A stretch of DNA of 64,000 nt from Gnetum montanum (Eukaryota > Streptophyta > Gnetopsida > Gnetales > Gnetaceae), in assembly GCA_015680685.1 (NCBI GenBank), contig MNCI01015663.1:53330-117329 (forward strand), in the 5' to 3' direction. Below the pieces are notes generated by a model, which worked only from the letters and a program-made list of their open reading frames with translations, did no database searches and was not told the DNA's origin. The position numbers and the translations under genes were made by a program. Below are positions 1 to 12,280 of the stretch, in pieces (positions within the stretch are counted from its first letter, which is position 1; each line of letters begins with the position of its first letter).

Positions 1-70
1 TGTATCTTTGCATTATGTATGTTATTTGAAAAAATAAATGTGATATTTTTTTCAATCATGAAACCACCCA

Positions 71-954
71 TGATGAGTTCATCATGCTCTAAAAATTTTA
101 ACTTGTTATTTCTTACATCAAGCCATAAAATCTTTATTATGTTGCCTATGATATCGTAGCACTGCATACATCATCATAGATGTGATGTAGTGTGCTATGA
201 TTACACCTATAAATACCAACCAACCATCACATCAAAAGAAAATCTTTTTTTCAACTCTTAATGAAACTCTTGCAATTTGTTTTTGTAAGTTTGAGTTAGA
301 GTGAATGTTCACAATGTGATGAATTACAGTTGTACAGAATCTTTATTCGAGTGGATTACTCTTGAACATAATTCATGAATGGGTATACAAATCAAGATTA
401 TTTTTCATAATTGTAGTAATTCACTTAGGATAATTTTACTTTTTCATGTTGTTTACATTTACAAAGTCAATTAATATTCCGATATCTACTTGTAAGGCTA
501 AATAAGTACGACTAGTTTTAAGCATAAAGTGTAACTATTTGGTAACCCACTAGTGACTTTGCTTGATTCTTTCAGTAGTGAAGTTACTTGGTAATCCCAG
601 TAACACTTACATCAACCTAGGACATGTATGGAAAACCAAGAATGGATGCTTATCACCAATAGGATAAAATAGCATTACATTTTCATTCCACTTAGACTTA
701 GAATTTATAATCATTTTCACCATGTTGATACTTAGCATATTTCAAGCCAAACAACATCAGTACATCATATACCTCACTAAGAGTTAAACCATACAATTTG
801 CATCTTGCTAACTCTAAGTGAGAAGACAATGACCATGAACTCAACATCAACTAGCTAGTATACTTACATTTCCCATCCCACAAATTATGATCTAGTTGCG
901 CATAAAAACTTGTGAATTGTATGGTTGAGTGTTGAAATATCCAACCGTTCATCA
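71..954 (+). repeat. 5' LTR of A1
   Basis: It begins TGATGAGTTC and ends CGTTCATCA, with the PBS directly after it. A TATAAATA box lies at 208-215. The family R/U5 signature follows: CTTTATTCGAGTG near 340, then the GGTAACCCA / GGTAATCCCAG motifs seen in all family LTRs. Length (884 bp) matches the 885-bp 3' LTR of A4. The left end is inferred from the family consensus; the 3' LTR of the same element seems to have lost the segment that corresponds to about 75-125. Confidence 0.8.
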
Positions 955-973
955 TTGGCACCATTACTAGGGA
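955..973 (+). promoter_or_regulatory. Primer binding site of A1, tRNA-Asp type, decayed
   Basis: TTGGCACCATTACTAGGGA immediately follows the LTR. The usual Athila/Tat primer site complementary to tRNA-Asp is TTGGCGCCGTTGCCGGGGA; every difference is G-to-A or C-to-T. Minus-strand DNA synthesis would be primed here. Confidence 0.8.
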
Positions 974-1096
974 TGTGTTAATGTTTGCTAGTTAGTTGAT
1001 TTTACAAATTTCATTGTATCAAGCATCAGAAAGTATATTTCTCATACTTAGAATAATTTCTTAAAATGTAAAAACTTAAGCATCAAAATAATTAAC

Positions 1097-3044
1097 ATGG
1101 CTTCTACAACTAAAGAAAAATCTCCACTTGCTATTGATTTTAGTGAGAGTCATGACAAAAATTACAATGAAGAATATTGGAGTGTGATGATGCAAACCAG
1201 AATTTCATATGTTCATACTAACTCTTATTATTCTAATTTACATTTATTTTTCTACCAAGATGAACAACTTAAATGGAGAGACCTACAAGGCAACATTTTC
1301 TTACGACCTAAACATCTAGCACCATTAATGTTTCAAGAAACCCTCATGAGGTCAAATCTTGATCATGTGCAAGAAAGATATCAAGTCACCAAAAACATGA
1401 CTAGGTCATATCAACTAATGAAGACTCACACAAGAAGGGATACCATTATGAAGGTAAGGTACAAACATGACAAAGGAAAGAAGGCACTTCAAATAGTTTT
1501 CCTAGAAAGAAAAGGAACGTGCTATATTCCAAACTAAGAAATTTTATCAAACTCATGAGTCTCATTCTCAAACACCAATCATCTACATTGAAGATCTTGT
1601 TAAAATAAAATTGCATTTAGCTCTTTCAAAAACCCTAGAAAGAAATATGGAGGACTCCAGAATTAAGGGGAAATCAAGGCCTGAGACCTCCAATGAACTC
1701 AAAAGAGATAAATCAAGCAGTCACATAAGGAGAACTAGCCAACACCATTTTCCAACACCTTCATCTTTTTCCTTAAATTCATTAATGGGTTTTGACAAGA
1801 AAGAATGAAGACTAAGGAATCATGAAGAGGAAAGAACGAGAAACCATGTACATGAAGAAAAAGATAATCATAACAAAAGGGTAGAAAGAATAGACATGAG
1901 GTGAGAGAGCATCATGAGCATTAGATGGGTTATCACTAAAATAGAGCTTATGAACATGAAGACTATGAAGAACCCCTATTGGTCACTGGCAATATCATCA
2001 ACATTAGGGAAGCTATTTACATTTCCACCAAGCATTTAAGAAATAGTTACATCAAGCGACTTGACATGAATAATATTCTAAAATTCAAAGGTGGATATCA
2101 TGCAGATCCACAACTCTATCTCCAAGCCTTTCATGATGCTTGTACCCTACAAAACATAGAGAATGATTAGTAGAAATTGAAGTTGTTTCCTATAATACTC
2201 ATAAAGGAAGCAAAAAGCTAATACAAATTTTTATAACTAGAATAAATTTGAAGATGAATTATAATGCTAAAACTCTTTAATGATAAGTATCAAACCTTCT
2301 CTAAAGTGTTAAATTTGAGAAAATAGATCCAAGGATGGAAACAAGAGATACATAAATCCCTTGATGAAACAATGGGTAGGTACTATTTCTTATTGCATAG
2401 GTTCCTAGGCCATGGATTCTCTCAACAAGAATAACTATGACATATCATAAGAAACAAGATAAGAGAAACCCTTAGGGTATATGCCCAAGGTAGATTATCT
2501 GAGATGACAATACATCAAATCCAAAGACTGCTAAACCAAGTGATGAAAGAGGAAGGAGATCTAAGAAAAATAGAATCAATAGAAGAATATAAAAGAGATC
2601 TAACAATTAGAAAAAGGGATGTAAGAATATGTGAATTACAAGAAGAAGAAACCTTAAAAGATACGATCTAGTGAAAGGCTCCACCTATCTAGAAATCAAT
2701 TAATGATATTGCAACAAAGGTAGAGAAAATGTGGGATTTAATTAATGAGAAGTTGACACTAAAGATAGTAGAGAAAAGGAATGAATAAGCCTTTAATAGA
2801 AGTAAGAAAAAAAAAGAAGAAAAGAGACAATGGACATAAAAACTACAAAAATAAATGGAAAGTTGCTACATGGAGGAAGTAATGGACTCCAATTTAGAAG
2901 ATGATGAAGGGTGTAATATGTACTAATATGAACATCTTAAGAGATGTTTCCCTATCATAGTCTACTTACAAGAGTCTAGGGCATACATACTCAATTGGAC
3001 GATTGTCAAGAAAAACTGCCTAGACAATTATCTTATTTGCAAGG
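1097..3044 (+). pseudogene. A1 gag, 5' part (interrupted by A2)
   Basis: The ATG at 1097 opens a 146-codon frame containing a block FYQDEQLKWRDLQGNIF. This matches the start of A2 gag (LHQGE-stop-LKWHDMEGNI, from 4108) and A4 gag. Decayed gag continues: 1979-2170 carries RLDMNNILKFKGGYH and LQAFHDACTLQNIEND, the start of the retrotransposon gag domain. Around 2,920-3,000 lies the Cys-rich end with CFPIIVYLQES. Several stops and shifts are present. The frame is cut at 3044 by the insertion of A2 and resumes at 15,029. Gag would form the virus-like particle in the cytoplasm. Confidence 0.75.
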
Positions 3045-3956
3045 TGATGAGTAATAGGTCGCCACATCAACTGGGCCTAGTCAACTAGGGCCTGTCAACT
3101 AGGGCCCATTGACTAGGCCCCATCAATGCATCGTTTCATGCATCGAATAGGCCTCATCAACGCAGGGTCTATTCTTGCCTATAAATACATGCTCACTAGC
3201 CACATTTATGGTATCAGCTAGTCATAGTGTAGTGAAGCTTTTACAGTTTTTCCATTTGAAAGTTAGAATATTTTCCCAAATGCCTATAGTAGGATTCATT
3301 GTGTATGGATCTTTATTCGAGTATTGTTGTATTTGAGCATGACAATGTGTACAGCAATAAAGATGAGCTTCTTGATAAACCTTGTAGCATTTTGGATAGT
3401 TTAGATATTTATTCATGAATTCAATGCTTTCAGTTGTTTATTTAATGTTTTCTAATAATTGAGCTAATTAAGCAAGATAAGCTAGATAAATTAAATACAT
3501 AAGTACGACCACTTCGAGTAACACATATTCGCTTGGTAATCCCAATAGTGTTATTGCTTGATGTGCCCAGTAGCATAGTGCTTAGTAACCCAGCAGTGGA
3601 TACATGGGTTCAAGATGTGTACGGAAAGTGGAACTAGATGCTTAAGTTAGGACCATTTTGAGATCAATTAGTTAGTTAATTTAGATTAGTCATTAAACTA
3701 CTTTATCGCTCTCTCTCCCCAAGCACCATAGAACATAAGACATAAAATGATAAAAATCATATGCCTCAATTACACTTAACCATATTTTTGTACATCACAA
3801 GTGTAATTGGGGAGACAAAAAATGACCTCAAGGTAGGATTCACTTCCTAGAAGACTAGTGCACTAGAAACTATAAAGTCCATGGAATTTGACTAGATCGC
3901 ACATGAATGCTTTGTGATTTGTATGGTTGGGCGTAAGGATACCTCGTCGCTCATCA
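3045..3956 (+). repeat. 5' LTR of A2
   Basis: TGATGAGTAATAGG...CTCGTCGCTCATCA, 912 bp. TATA box TATAAATA at 3180-3187. CTTTATTCGAGT follows near 3310, and AATAAAGATGAGCTTC (poly(A)-type signal AATAAA) near 3357. U3 contains CAACTGGGCC / CAACTAGGGCC direct repeats (about 3,065-3,120). Confidence 0.9.
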
Positions 3957-3975
3957 TTGCTACCATTATCAAGGA
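3957..3975 (+). promoter_or_regulatory. Primer binding site of A2, tRNA-Asp type, decayed
   Basis: TTGCTACCATTATCAAGGA lies directly after the LTR end. It aligns with TTGGCGCCGTTGCCGGGGA, mainly through G-to-A and C-to-T changes plus one transversion. Confidence 0.75.
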
Positions 3976-4107
3976 CTTTTTTTGTTGAAACATGCACTAT
4001 CTAGGATTAGTTAGCATTATTAATATCATTGCATGAACCCAAGGTCAACATCACTCCCACATGACCTATAATTACAAAAGCACATTAATTATTTTATTTT
4101 TTGCAAA

Positions 4108-6500
4108 ATGTCTTCTTCCCACAAGCATGAAGATGTCAAACGGCCAGTCCCACATGAGTGCAAAGTGGTATATACTCATCCAGATGAGTATGTACTAGAC
4201 TTCAACTTCATCCTACATCAAGGTGAATAGCTGAAATGGCATGATATGGAGGGCAACATTGTAATGCCCCCCAATCTATTTGTTCTAGGGATGCTCTTTC
4301 AAACTCTTACGAAGTTGGACATGCCAAATCTTCACAAGGAATATGTTGTGAATGGTTATGATACTTAGGACTACCATCCCACTAAAACATAATGCAAGAG
4401 AGATTAACAACAAGAGAATCACCACGCGTTTACAAAGGGAAAACACTTCACTAACCCCTTGTTCCTACTAAACCAAGATGGTAATGTGGATCCTTTCCCT
4501 AAGTATTCTTAACATGAAAATTCTTCACACTCTATTATTGGTGATGAGGGTGAGGCCTTGAACCTACGATCCACTATTCATAAACTAGGCTTAGGAAAAA
4601 GTGATAGTCAAGACAAGGACTCGAGCAAACATCACGATGGCAAGGAATCTAAGGATGGTGCTCATAATGAGCAAAGAGATGGTTGAATATACTATGGTGG
4701 TGGTGGTGGTCCACTTTCCTCTTCATCCAATTCCAAACATTCCTCTTCATCTTCTGATTCTAACAGAATTTATTAAAGCAATAATCATGATGAAGGTGAT
4801 CAGTGGAACAACAACAATCGTAGAGCCCACCAAGAACGAAGCAATGATAGAAACCTTCATCGACACAATCATAATGATGAACCTATGTTAACAACTCGAA
4901 GCATGCCTAACATTGCAAAGGTAGTTAAGATTCCAACTAGGCATGTGAAAGAAAATCGGATCAAGTGCTTAGACATGAACAATGTCCTAAGATTTAAGGG
5001 GGGATAAAACTCTGATCTGTAAAATCATCTACAAGATTTCTATGATGCTTGTGCCTTATAGAACATTAAAAATGACTAGTAAATACTCAAGCTATTCCCC
5101 AAGACACTCATCAAGGAAGTTGAAAGTTGGTACCAGTCCTTGGAGTTGGAATCCATTCATAGATAGAGTACCATGTTGGAACTATTTAATGACAAATACC
5201 AGACATACTCCAGAGTGTCTAATCTGAGAAAGTAAATCCAAGGCTGGAAATAGGAAACACATGAACCCTTGGATGCCTTCATGGGAATATATTATTCACT
5301 CTTACACCAATGCCTTGGCCATGGTTATTCTTAGAGGGAACAACTCCACCACATCATAGATGGGCTCAAAGTAGAAACCATAATAACTCTTGGTGTGTAT
5401 GCCCAAAGGAGATCATCTGAACTAAGAGCTCATTAGATTCAAAGGCTAATAGAGCAAGTAGCAAAAGAAGAAGATGAGTTGCAAAAAAAAGGAAAAGTGT
5501 AGAAGAGTATAATACATATCCTTCCATAAGAAAAAGAAAGGTCTAATTTTTTGATGAGGAGGAGTCACCACTCAATGAAGTGGGGAACAGGAAAACCTTG
5601 CTTATCCAAAAATCTATCTTTGATATTTTGAAAAAGGTTGATAAATTATAAGAATTTTTGGATGAAAAACTTCAAATTTCTATGAAGATTGCTAAAAAAA
5701 TAAAATAATAAAATAGTAATCGTAACCATAGGAGGTGAAAAGAAGCTAAACGTGCCTACTAGAGAGGTAAAGGCAAAGCTACTGCTATAGAAGAAGTTGT
5801 GGAGATAGACTTCAAAGATGATATTGGTTGTGACATTTGTCAATATGAACATCGAAAGGGATGTTTCCCTATGGTGTCATACTTACAAGAGTATAGGGTG
5901 TATGCATTAAATTTGTGAGTAGCAAGGAGGAGAGCACCTATACAATTACCCTATCCTCAAGGAAATCCAAGGCAATTCCACCAGCACAAACAAGCTTATT
6001 ATCCAAGTGGAGTTCTACCATAACGCATTGAGCAATACCAACAATGGCATCAACCACAATCATGGGGAATGCCACCACCAAGATAGTAGTACCCTTATAA
6101 GAAACTAGATCCATATGGGTACTATGTTTAGCCACCTATCTCTCCAAGAATTTTTGCAAGCCACACCTCATTTTAACATCACTATTACCCTCTAGAGTAC
6201 CACCGAATACATTCACCATCTACTCAAGGGGAGAACCCATATCCATACCATCCTCCACATCTATCCATACACATCCCTCTACCCTATACCTAGTTACCTC
6301 CTACTCCATCCATGTAGGGTGAAATTCCTCCACAGCCACAACAATGAAATTCTATGAGGGCTATCCATTCACAAGCAACCTTTCAACCAAGTAATTCAGA
6401 TAATCATTCTAAGAAACAAATCTTATTCCTACCCAACAATTCTCCAAAACCCTCACAACATAATATGGTTAGTTGCCCTGTATCTCCAACACCCTCATCT
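4108..6500 (+). pseudogene. A2 gag remnant
   Basis: Starts MSSSHKHEDVKRPVPHEC at 4108, with the family block LKWHDMEGNI near 4,235. A low-complexity Ser/Asn/His-rich linker spans about 4,590-4,880. The core gag domain follows (KCLDMNNVLRFKGG near 4,970; FYDACALQNIKND near 5,040; ELFNDKYQTYSRV near 5,180). A Cys-His segment CDICQYEHRKGCFP lies near 5,838 and a Gln/Pro/Tyr-rich tail at 5,940-6,450. Many stops, mostly TAG, and several frameshifts make it non-coding now. Confidence 0.8.
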
Positions 6501-6551
6501 TCTACGTCAAACACATTCAAGTACCCTTCAAACCAAGTGTCATCTCAAATC

Positions 6552-7080
6552 TACACTATGATGTTAACTCATTTTGTCTTTGATTAGATCAAGGTTGGCA
6601 ATATTTTCACAAAAAAATCTAATCTAAGAAGTCCTCTCATTTACTTATAGATTGCTAGACATGAGCCATGCAAAGGCTCTTCATGATTCTGGTTCCAATT
6701 CAATCTCATCTCTCATGATATGTACAAAGCCTGGAACCTACCACCTCTCAAGAAGAGAAAAATTTGTTTAGAATTAGCAAACCAATCAATCACTATTCCT
6801 TTAGGATTAGTGGAGGACATTGTGACCACAGTTTGTGGGTAGTCTTACCCTATCAATTTTTTGATGATCAAGGTTGAAAACTGTAAAGGTGACTTTTCCA
6901 TCATTATGGAAAGGGCTTGGTTAAGCATAGTAGATGAACATATGGGTATAAGGGACCTCTACTTGGAAATCTCCAAGGAAAATAAATTTGGATGTTTAGA
7001 GAAGAAGCGTGTTCCATGCATCACATATAGTGATAATAGGTGCAATTGCATGCAAAAGATCTGGTCCATCAATTAAAGCA
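6552..7080 (+). pseudogene. A2 aspartic protease remnant
   Basis: Aligns with the better preserved A4 protease (53,506-53,814, - strand). Shared blocks are MMLTHxVFD at the start, IARHEPCK, DMYKAWNLPPLKKR, and the ending VENCKGDFSIIMERAW. The active-site loop that reads LLDSGSGVNLI in A4 is destroyed here by a shift and a stop (about 6,680-6,700). It would process Gag-Pol if intact. Confidence 0.7.
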
Positions 7081-7199
7081 TGCAATCAATGTGCACATAA
7101 ACAAGATATTCAAAGGTGCCTATAAGCAGTAGCCATAAAATAGGAGGGCATCCAATGGTTGACAACTGACTCTAACAGTAGCACACTATGCATGGAACC

Positions 7200-8350
7200 T
7201 ACTAAGAGCCTGACCTATGCTTATGTCAAAGGAATGGATAAACTTGAGTAAGTCCATCGCCAACTCTTCAATGAAGAATATGATGATACATGTTGGGAAG
7301 AGTTGGAAATCCCTAAAAATTTCAAACAAGAGCCCCTAGAGTTAAAAAATCTACTAGCCAGCATGGAATAAGCATTTTTGAACAATGGTAAGCTCATCAT
7401 GATCAATGAAAATCTTGTTCCTAAACAAAAAGATAAGTTGTTATAGGTCATCAACAAGTGGCCAATGACCTTTGCTTGATCATATCCTAAACTTACAAGA
7501 ATCGACCCATGAATATGCCAGCATCGCATTTACACTAACCTAGCCATGAAGCCAAGAAGGTAATCAAACAGGCAGCTGAACCCCAAATTGAAATAGATCA
7601 TCAAGGAGGAAATAGAACAACTCCTCAAGGAAAGGTTCGTCTATCTCATTGTAGATATTGAGTGGGTTAGCCCACTCATAATTGTGCCAAAGAAACATGG
7701 CAAGTGGTAGGTCTACATTGACTTCAGGCTATTGAATATGGTAATTTTTAAAGATCATTTTCCATTGTCATTTGTGGATCAAGTGCTAGACACCATATCC
7801 AAGCATTGCTATTATATCTTCTTGGATGGTTATAGTGGCTATAACCAAATCCAAATTGTGTCAAAAGATCAAGCCAAGACAACATTCACAAGTCCCTAGG
7901 GGACTTTTGCATATTATAAAATTTCATTTAGTCAATGCAATGCCCCTGCAACATTTCAATGCTTGGTCCTTAGTATTTTTTTAGCAGTAGATTGGTAGTG
8001 GGGTAGAAGTCTTTATGGATGATTTTTCTACCTATGGGGCTACATTTGAGCAAGTCCTAGATAAGTAGGTATTAAAAAGATGTGTTGAAACAAATCTCAA
8101 GCTCAATTGGCAGAAAAGCCATCTAATGGTCCAGGAAGGCATAGTATTAGGACACTGAATTTTACAAGAAAGGATTAAGGTAGACCTAGAAAAGATAAGG
8201 GTCATCCAAGGAATATCACACCAACCAAAGATAGTTAAAGATGTTCAATCATTCCTTGGACACACTGGCTACTACCAACAATTCATAGAGAATTTTGCTA
8301 AGATCGCAAAGCCATTGGTTGAGCTTACAAAGAAAGATGCATTATTTTTT
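7200..8350 (+). pseudogene. A2 reverse transcriptase remnant
   Basis: Blocks in order: MDKLE.VHRQLF linker (about 7,235); P.LTRIDP (7,490); VDIEWVSPLIIVPKKHGKW (7,660-7,710); FRLLNMVIFKDHFPL (7,725); FLDGYSGYNQIQIV (7,820); FTSP-stop-GTFAY (7,888); active site VFMDDFSTYGA (8,010), where FMDD stands for the usual Y-x-D-D; SFLGHTGYYQQFIENFAKIAKPL (8,250-8,320). At least two frameshifts and several TAG stops. Confidence 0.85.
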
Positions 8351-8640
8351 TGGACAAGTTCTGGCACTATGTGCTTGGTTATAAAGTATTTGTGCACATA
8401 GATCATAGTGCCATCTGCTTCCTGATGAATAAGCCAATGGTGAGCCCCTGTATCATATGATGGCTTGTGATCTTATAGGAATTTAATCTCACAATGGTAG
8501 ATCAAAAAGGGTCTGAGAATGTGGTTGCTGACCATCTCTCTCAATTAAGATGGGATAACAAATAGGAGGAAAGTCCACTCTATAATCAATTTCTAGATAA
8601 ACTCCTCTTTACAGGAGCAATAATGATCAAGTGCCCATAG
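8351..8640 (+). pseudogene. A2 RNase H remnant with internal deletion
   Basis: After the tether block KKDALFFWT the sequence jumps to FWHYVLGYK-like codons (about 8,352). The roughly 250 bp present in A5 between FEWT and KFRHYVLGYK are gone. That segment normally carries the first catalytic Asp and Glu. The remaining end is clear in broken frame: NKPMVSP, then VADHLSQLRWDN near 8,530. Confidence 0.75.
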
Positions 8641-9760
8641 AAACAAAATGGTATGATGGCATCCTCACTTACCTTCTCACCCAGGAGATGCCACAAGGTC
8701 TAGACTTTAGGAAGAAATAATAGTTTCTTTATCAGGAAAAGTACTTCATAGAGATCAATGGACACCTTTACAAGATATGCACCGATAGCCTAGTTCATTA
8801 GTGTGTCCCTAATGCGGATCAACTACACATTCTTCAGGATGCTCACGAATGCCCTTATGAAGGTCCCTATGCAAGGAGGTGCATAGTCATAAAAATCCTA
8901 ATGGTAGGATACTATTGGCTTATAATCTTTAGGGATGTCCATTGGTTTGTTTGATCTTGTAAGTGTTGTCAAAGAGATGGTGGGACGACTGCACATATGG
9001 AGGATCCTCAATAGTGGATTCAACCACTAGAAACCTTTGACATATGGGACATAAACTTCATGAGTTCCATCACACCCATGTCCAATGGAAAGGCATATAT
9101 CATTGTAGTAGTTGACTATTGCATCAAATGGGTAGAAGCAACAACTATTACCAACTGTACATCATCTATTGTTGCTAGATTTGGACAACAACATGTTGTA
9201 AATAGGCTTAGATGCCATACACACTGATTTCTAATAATGGAACTCATTTGATAGGTGCCAATTTTAGAAAGTTAATGCAACTCTTGGGGGTTGAACATAA
9301 ATTAACAACACCCTATCATCCCCAAGCCAATGGTCAAGCAGAGGTAACTAAACAAGAGATTACAAAGATCCTAATAAGGGCCATAAGCAAATATAGGATA
9401 GATTGGAGCACAAAACCCAACGATGCCCTTTGGGCCTACCACTCAACATGGAAACTCCCTATTGGCTACTCTCCCTATGAGCTAGTGTATGAAAAACTTC
9501 TAGTACTCCTAATTCAATCCAAGCTATGTACACTCTCAACAGCCTGTGATCCAAATCTTGACCTCAATCTAGCACAAAGAGAAAAATTGAAAAACCTTAA
9601 TGTGTTGGATGAGAACTTATTAGTGGCCCTATCTTTGAATGAAGTGTTCAACAAGTAACATCATGACCTAAGAATATGAAAAGTAAAACTTCAATCGAGA
9701 AATAAGGTTCTCTATTGGAATCCCACACACATACCCCAAAAAACAAAGATTCAAATGTTG
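8641..9760 (+). pseudogene. A2 integrase remnant
   Basis: Zinc-binding part near 8,826-8,975 (HILQDAHE...CKCCQRDGG). Core with DIWDINFMSSITP (9,040) and AYIIVVVDYCIKWVEA. An open frame at 9212-9658 contains SNNGTHLIGANFRKLMQLLG, then TTPYHPQANGQAEVT and NDALWAYHSTWKLPIGYSPYELVY. The second catalytic Asp (LDNGTH in A5) reads Asn here; the Glu of GQAE is kept. The C-terminal part has LYWNP-type codons near 9,712. Confidence 0.85.
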
Positions 9761-12280
9761 TGCAAGGGATCTTATATAATTGATCAAACCTAAGAGCCCA
9801 AATAAAAAGTAGTTGGTCAACATCCAACAAGTGAAACCTTTCCTAGAACTAAAACAGGCTAGTGCAACTACCACCTCAATGGATGGACAACCACATTCAA
9901 TTTTTCGAATCTCCTCCTTCTAACATAGTCATGGGAGAGAAGGCTATCCATGCTAATCATCCATATGGCTTCTCAATTTTTCTACTTTTTCTTTTCCAGA
10001 TTTTTGATATTACAAGTTATTTATTTTACAAATTTTTGATTTTACAAGTTATTTTTTCCATTTTACACATATTTTTGTTTTGCACCATCATTAGTACATT
10101 TGAATCTTTTTTGGATAATTTACAATTTCTTATATAGTTTACTTTGTTTAGTTTGAGTGTAAGTTTTCATTATTTTTGCTAATAAAAGTGCTTTATTGCC
10201 ATAGGCCATAGTGCCCCTATTATTGTGTACTAATGATGATTTGTGCTTAATGTTGTGATTGCCAATGTCTAGTTTCTATTTTTGAATTCTAATGTCTGAT
10301 GACTATGACATGGTTTATTTTTCATTGAATAGGTAGTGAGTCCATGTCATCCACCCATCCAACAAACTCTATGATTTTCCTCATTCTGGAAGTTTGATGT
10401 CTATTAAAAAACCTTTTAATTAATTAATGACCTTGGTAGTTTTAGGAATTAGAAAGGATTCAAAGGTTTGTACGATGTGTGTCTTTAAGGAAACTCAATA
10501 TTGTTTTTACTCTTCTACTTTCTTGAGTGCTTGAGCATTTTTTCATGGACTTCTTACTATTCCATTCCAACCACTACTAGGAAGTCAAATAAAGTCTTTG
10601 CATGGCATGGTTCCCATCCAAACAAAAAAGAAGAAGACATAAAACAAAACAAAAACATGATGGAAACTCAAAGCACACCCCTTAGACAAATAAATGGGCT
10701 AAGAGTGCTAGTTATGGGGCTAGAAAGCAATGTTACCCATGCTTAAAGGTCCCCTCTAACTAAGGCCCTCTCGCACTTCCTACTTCTCTTTTCTTCTCTT
10801 TATGGAATGGTGGTTGTTTTGTGAGTGTACTCTTGTGTCTTGAGGGGGTGAATTGATCCTGAAGTGGCGATGCAAAGTCATTGAAAGAGGCTAGTTTTGG
10901 TCTAGACTAAGGATGGATCTTCTCAGGTCATTTTAAACACAAACTCCACAAGGGACTTCTTATGACCTCAATTTGGGATTCCATTCCATCCTCTCCATCA
11001 TTCATTTATGCTTCCATAACTCACCTCACTACTGATTTCTATGTTATGTTTGATGTCTTACTTTGATGTGTTTAAATTCTTGGATAGATTCTTCCAAGTT
11101 GGTCCTTAACTTTTTATGAACATTAAATCAACTATGGGACCCACAAACTCCTTAGTTGAGGTTATGCAAGGATAAAAATGGCATGTACCTACTATGGGAT
11201 GGACCTAGTTGCATATCTCTTGGTTTGGATAGTTGAGTCCCTTACCTTAGACATTACTACAATCCTATCTTTTGCATATTCCATTATGTATTCTACTTTG
11301 TACTCCTTAAAGCTTTCATTAAATTCTTTCTCCAAAACATTTTCCCAATTTTCTAAATTTTCTAAACTTCAAAACCCTCTTCTACTATTCTCATTATGTT
11401 CATAACTTTTTGGACTTCCATTTGACCCCAATTTCACTCAAAAATTCCTTGTATTTTGGAAGTTTGACCAAGTCAACAAAAGTCAATGGTAGTAAATAGC
11501 CGCATAAACTAGACCTAGTCAACATAGTTGACCCCATCAACTGGGCCCTGTTGACTAGGCCTAGTCGATGCAAGCCAAAAATTCTATAAATACTGTTGAG
11601 ACTTTGTAATTTTTTGACATTTTCTTCATATCATGAGGGGAGTTTTGCCATTTTTCAGAGCCCATAACTTGCCAACTATTTGTCCAAATCACTCCATTCT
11701 TTGATCCTGTAGCTACTAAAGGTAAGTTCTTGATCATGGGGGATGCAAACCTTAATTTTTTTGATGAAATTTTTCAAAAATTCTTCTAACTTCCCCAAAG
11801 GGGATAATAAATACAATAATATGAAACCATCAATTCTTGAGAGTTAACCCTTCCAACACCTTCTAGAATGATTTATTAACATTAAAATAAAAATAAAATA
11901 ATGATTAAAATTAATTACATCATCCATAATCACAATAGCCAAGTGTAACTATCCCAAGGAGAGAAGGAATTTCAAATTATTTCATGTTACACAACAATTG
12001 CTAACCTGTGGTTATGTTGTGATTACAAATGGTGTCAAGACCAAAATGACCACAAGAGGAAGGATCATCACAACCAAGGGAGAAATGACCCAAGGCTAGA
12101 AGGGGCCAACAAAAATAGCCCCAAGAACAACCAAAAGCAACCCATGCAATAGGACCTCTTTGAGAGAAGCCTAAAGTGAAATCTGTTTGATAGATTCCCA
12201 ACAAAGAAGTTGAAATAAAACAATTGCAAGGTGGGGAAGCACCAAGACACATACTAAGGCTAAAGTCACACTAACACAAG
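9761..12280 (+). other. A2 post-integrase spacer
   Basis: Begins with a short conserved peptide at 9862-9960 (FESPPSNIVMGEKAIHANHP), also found in A5 at 60,870-60,960. A T-rich stretch follows (9,975-10,140). A block at about 10,728-10,860 (TTACCCATGCTTAAAGG...TTGAGGGGGTGAATTG) matches A5 at about 60,100-60,235 in reverse orientation. The rest has no gene I can support. Near 11,520-11,600 there is a CAACTGGGCCCTGTTGACTA segment and CTATAAATACT resembling family U3 sequence. Confidence 0.65.

Noticed and set aside
3222-3416. Open frame on the - strand, 64 codons
   Set aside because: Lies wholly in the A2 5' LTR, opposite to its R region; no family motif.
12001-12252. Two overlapping - strand frames rich in Cys, Gly and Trp
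   Set aside because: Antisense to the start of the A2 env-position ORF region; composition reflects the opposite strand.
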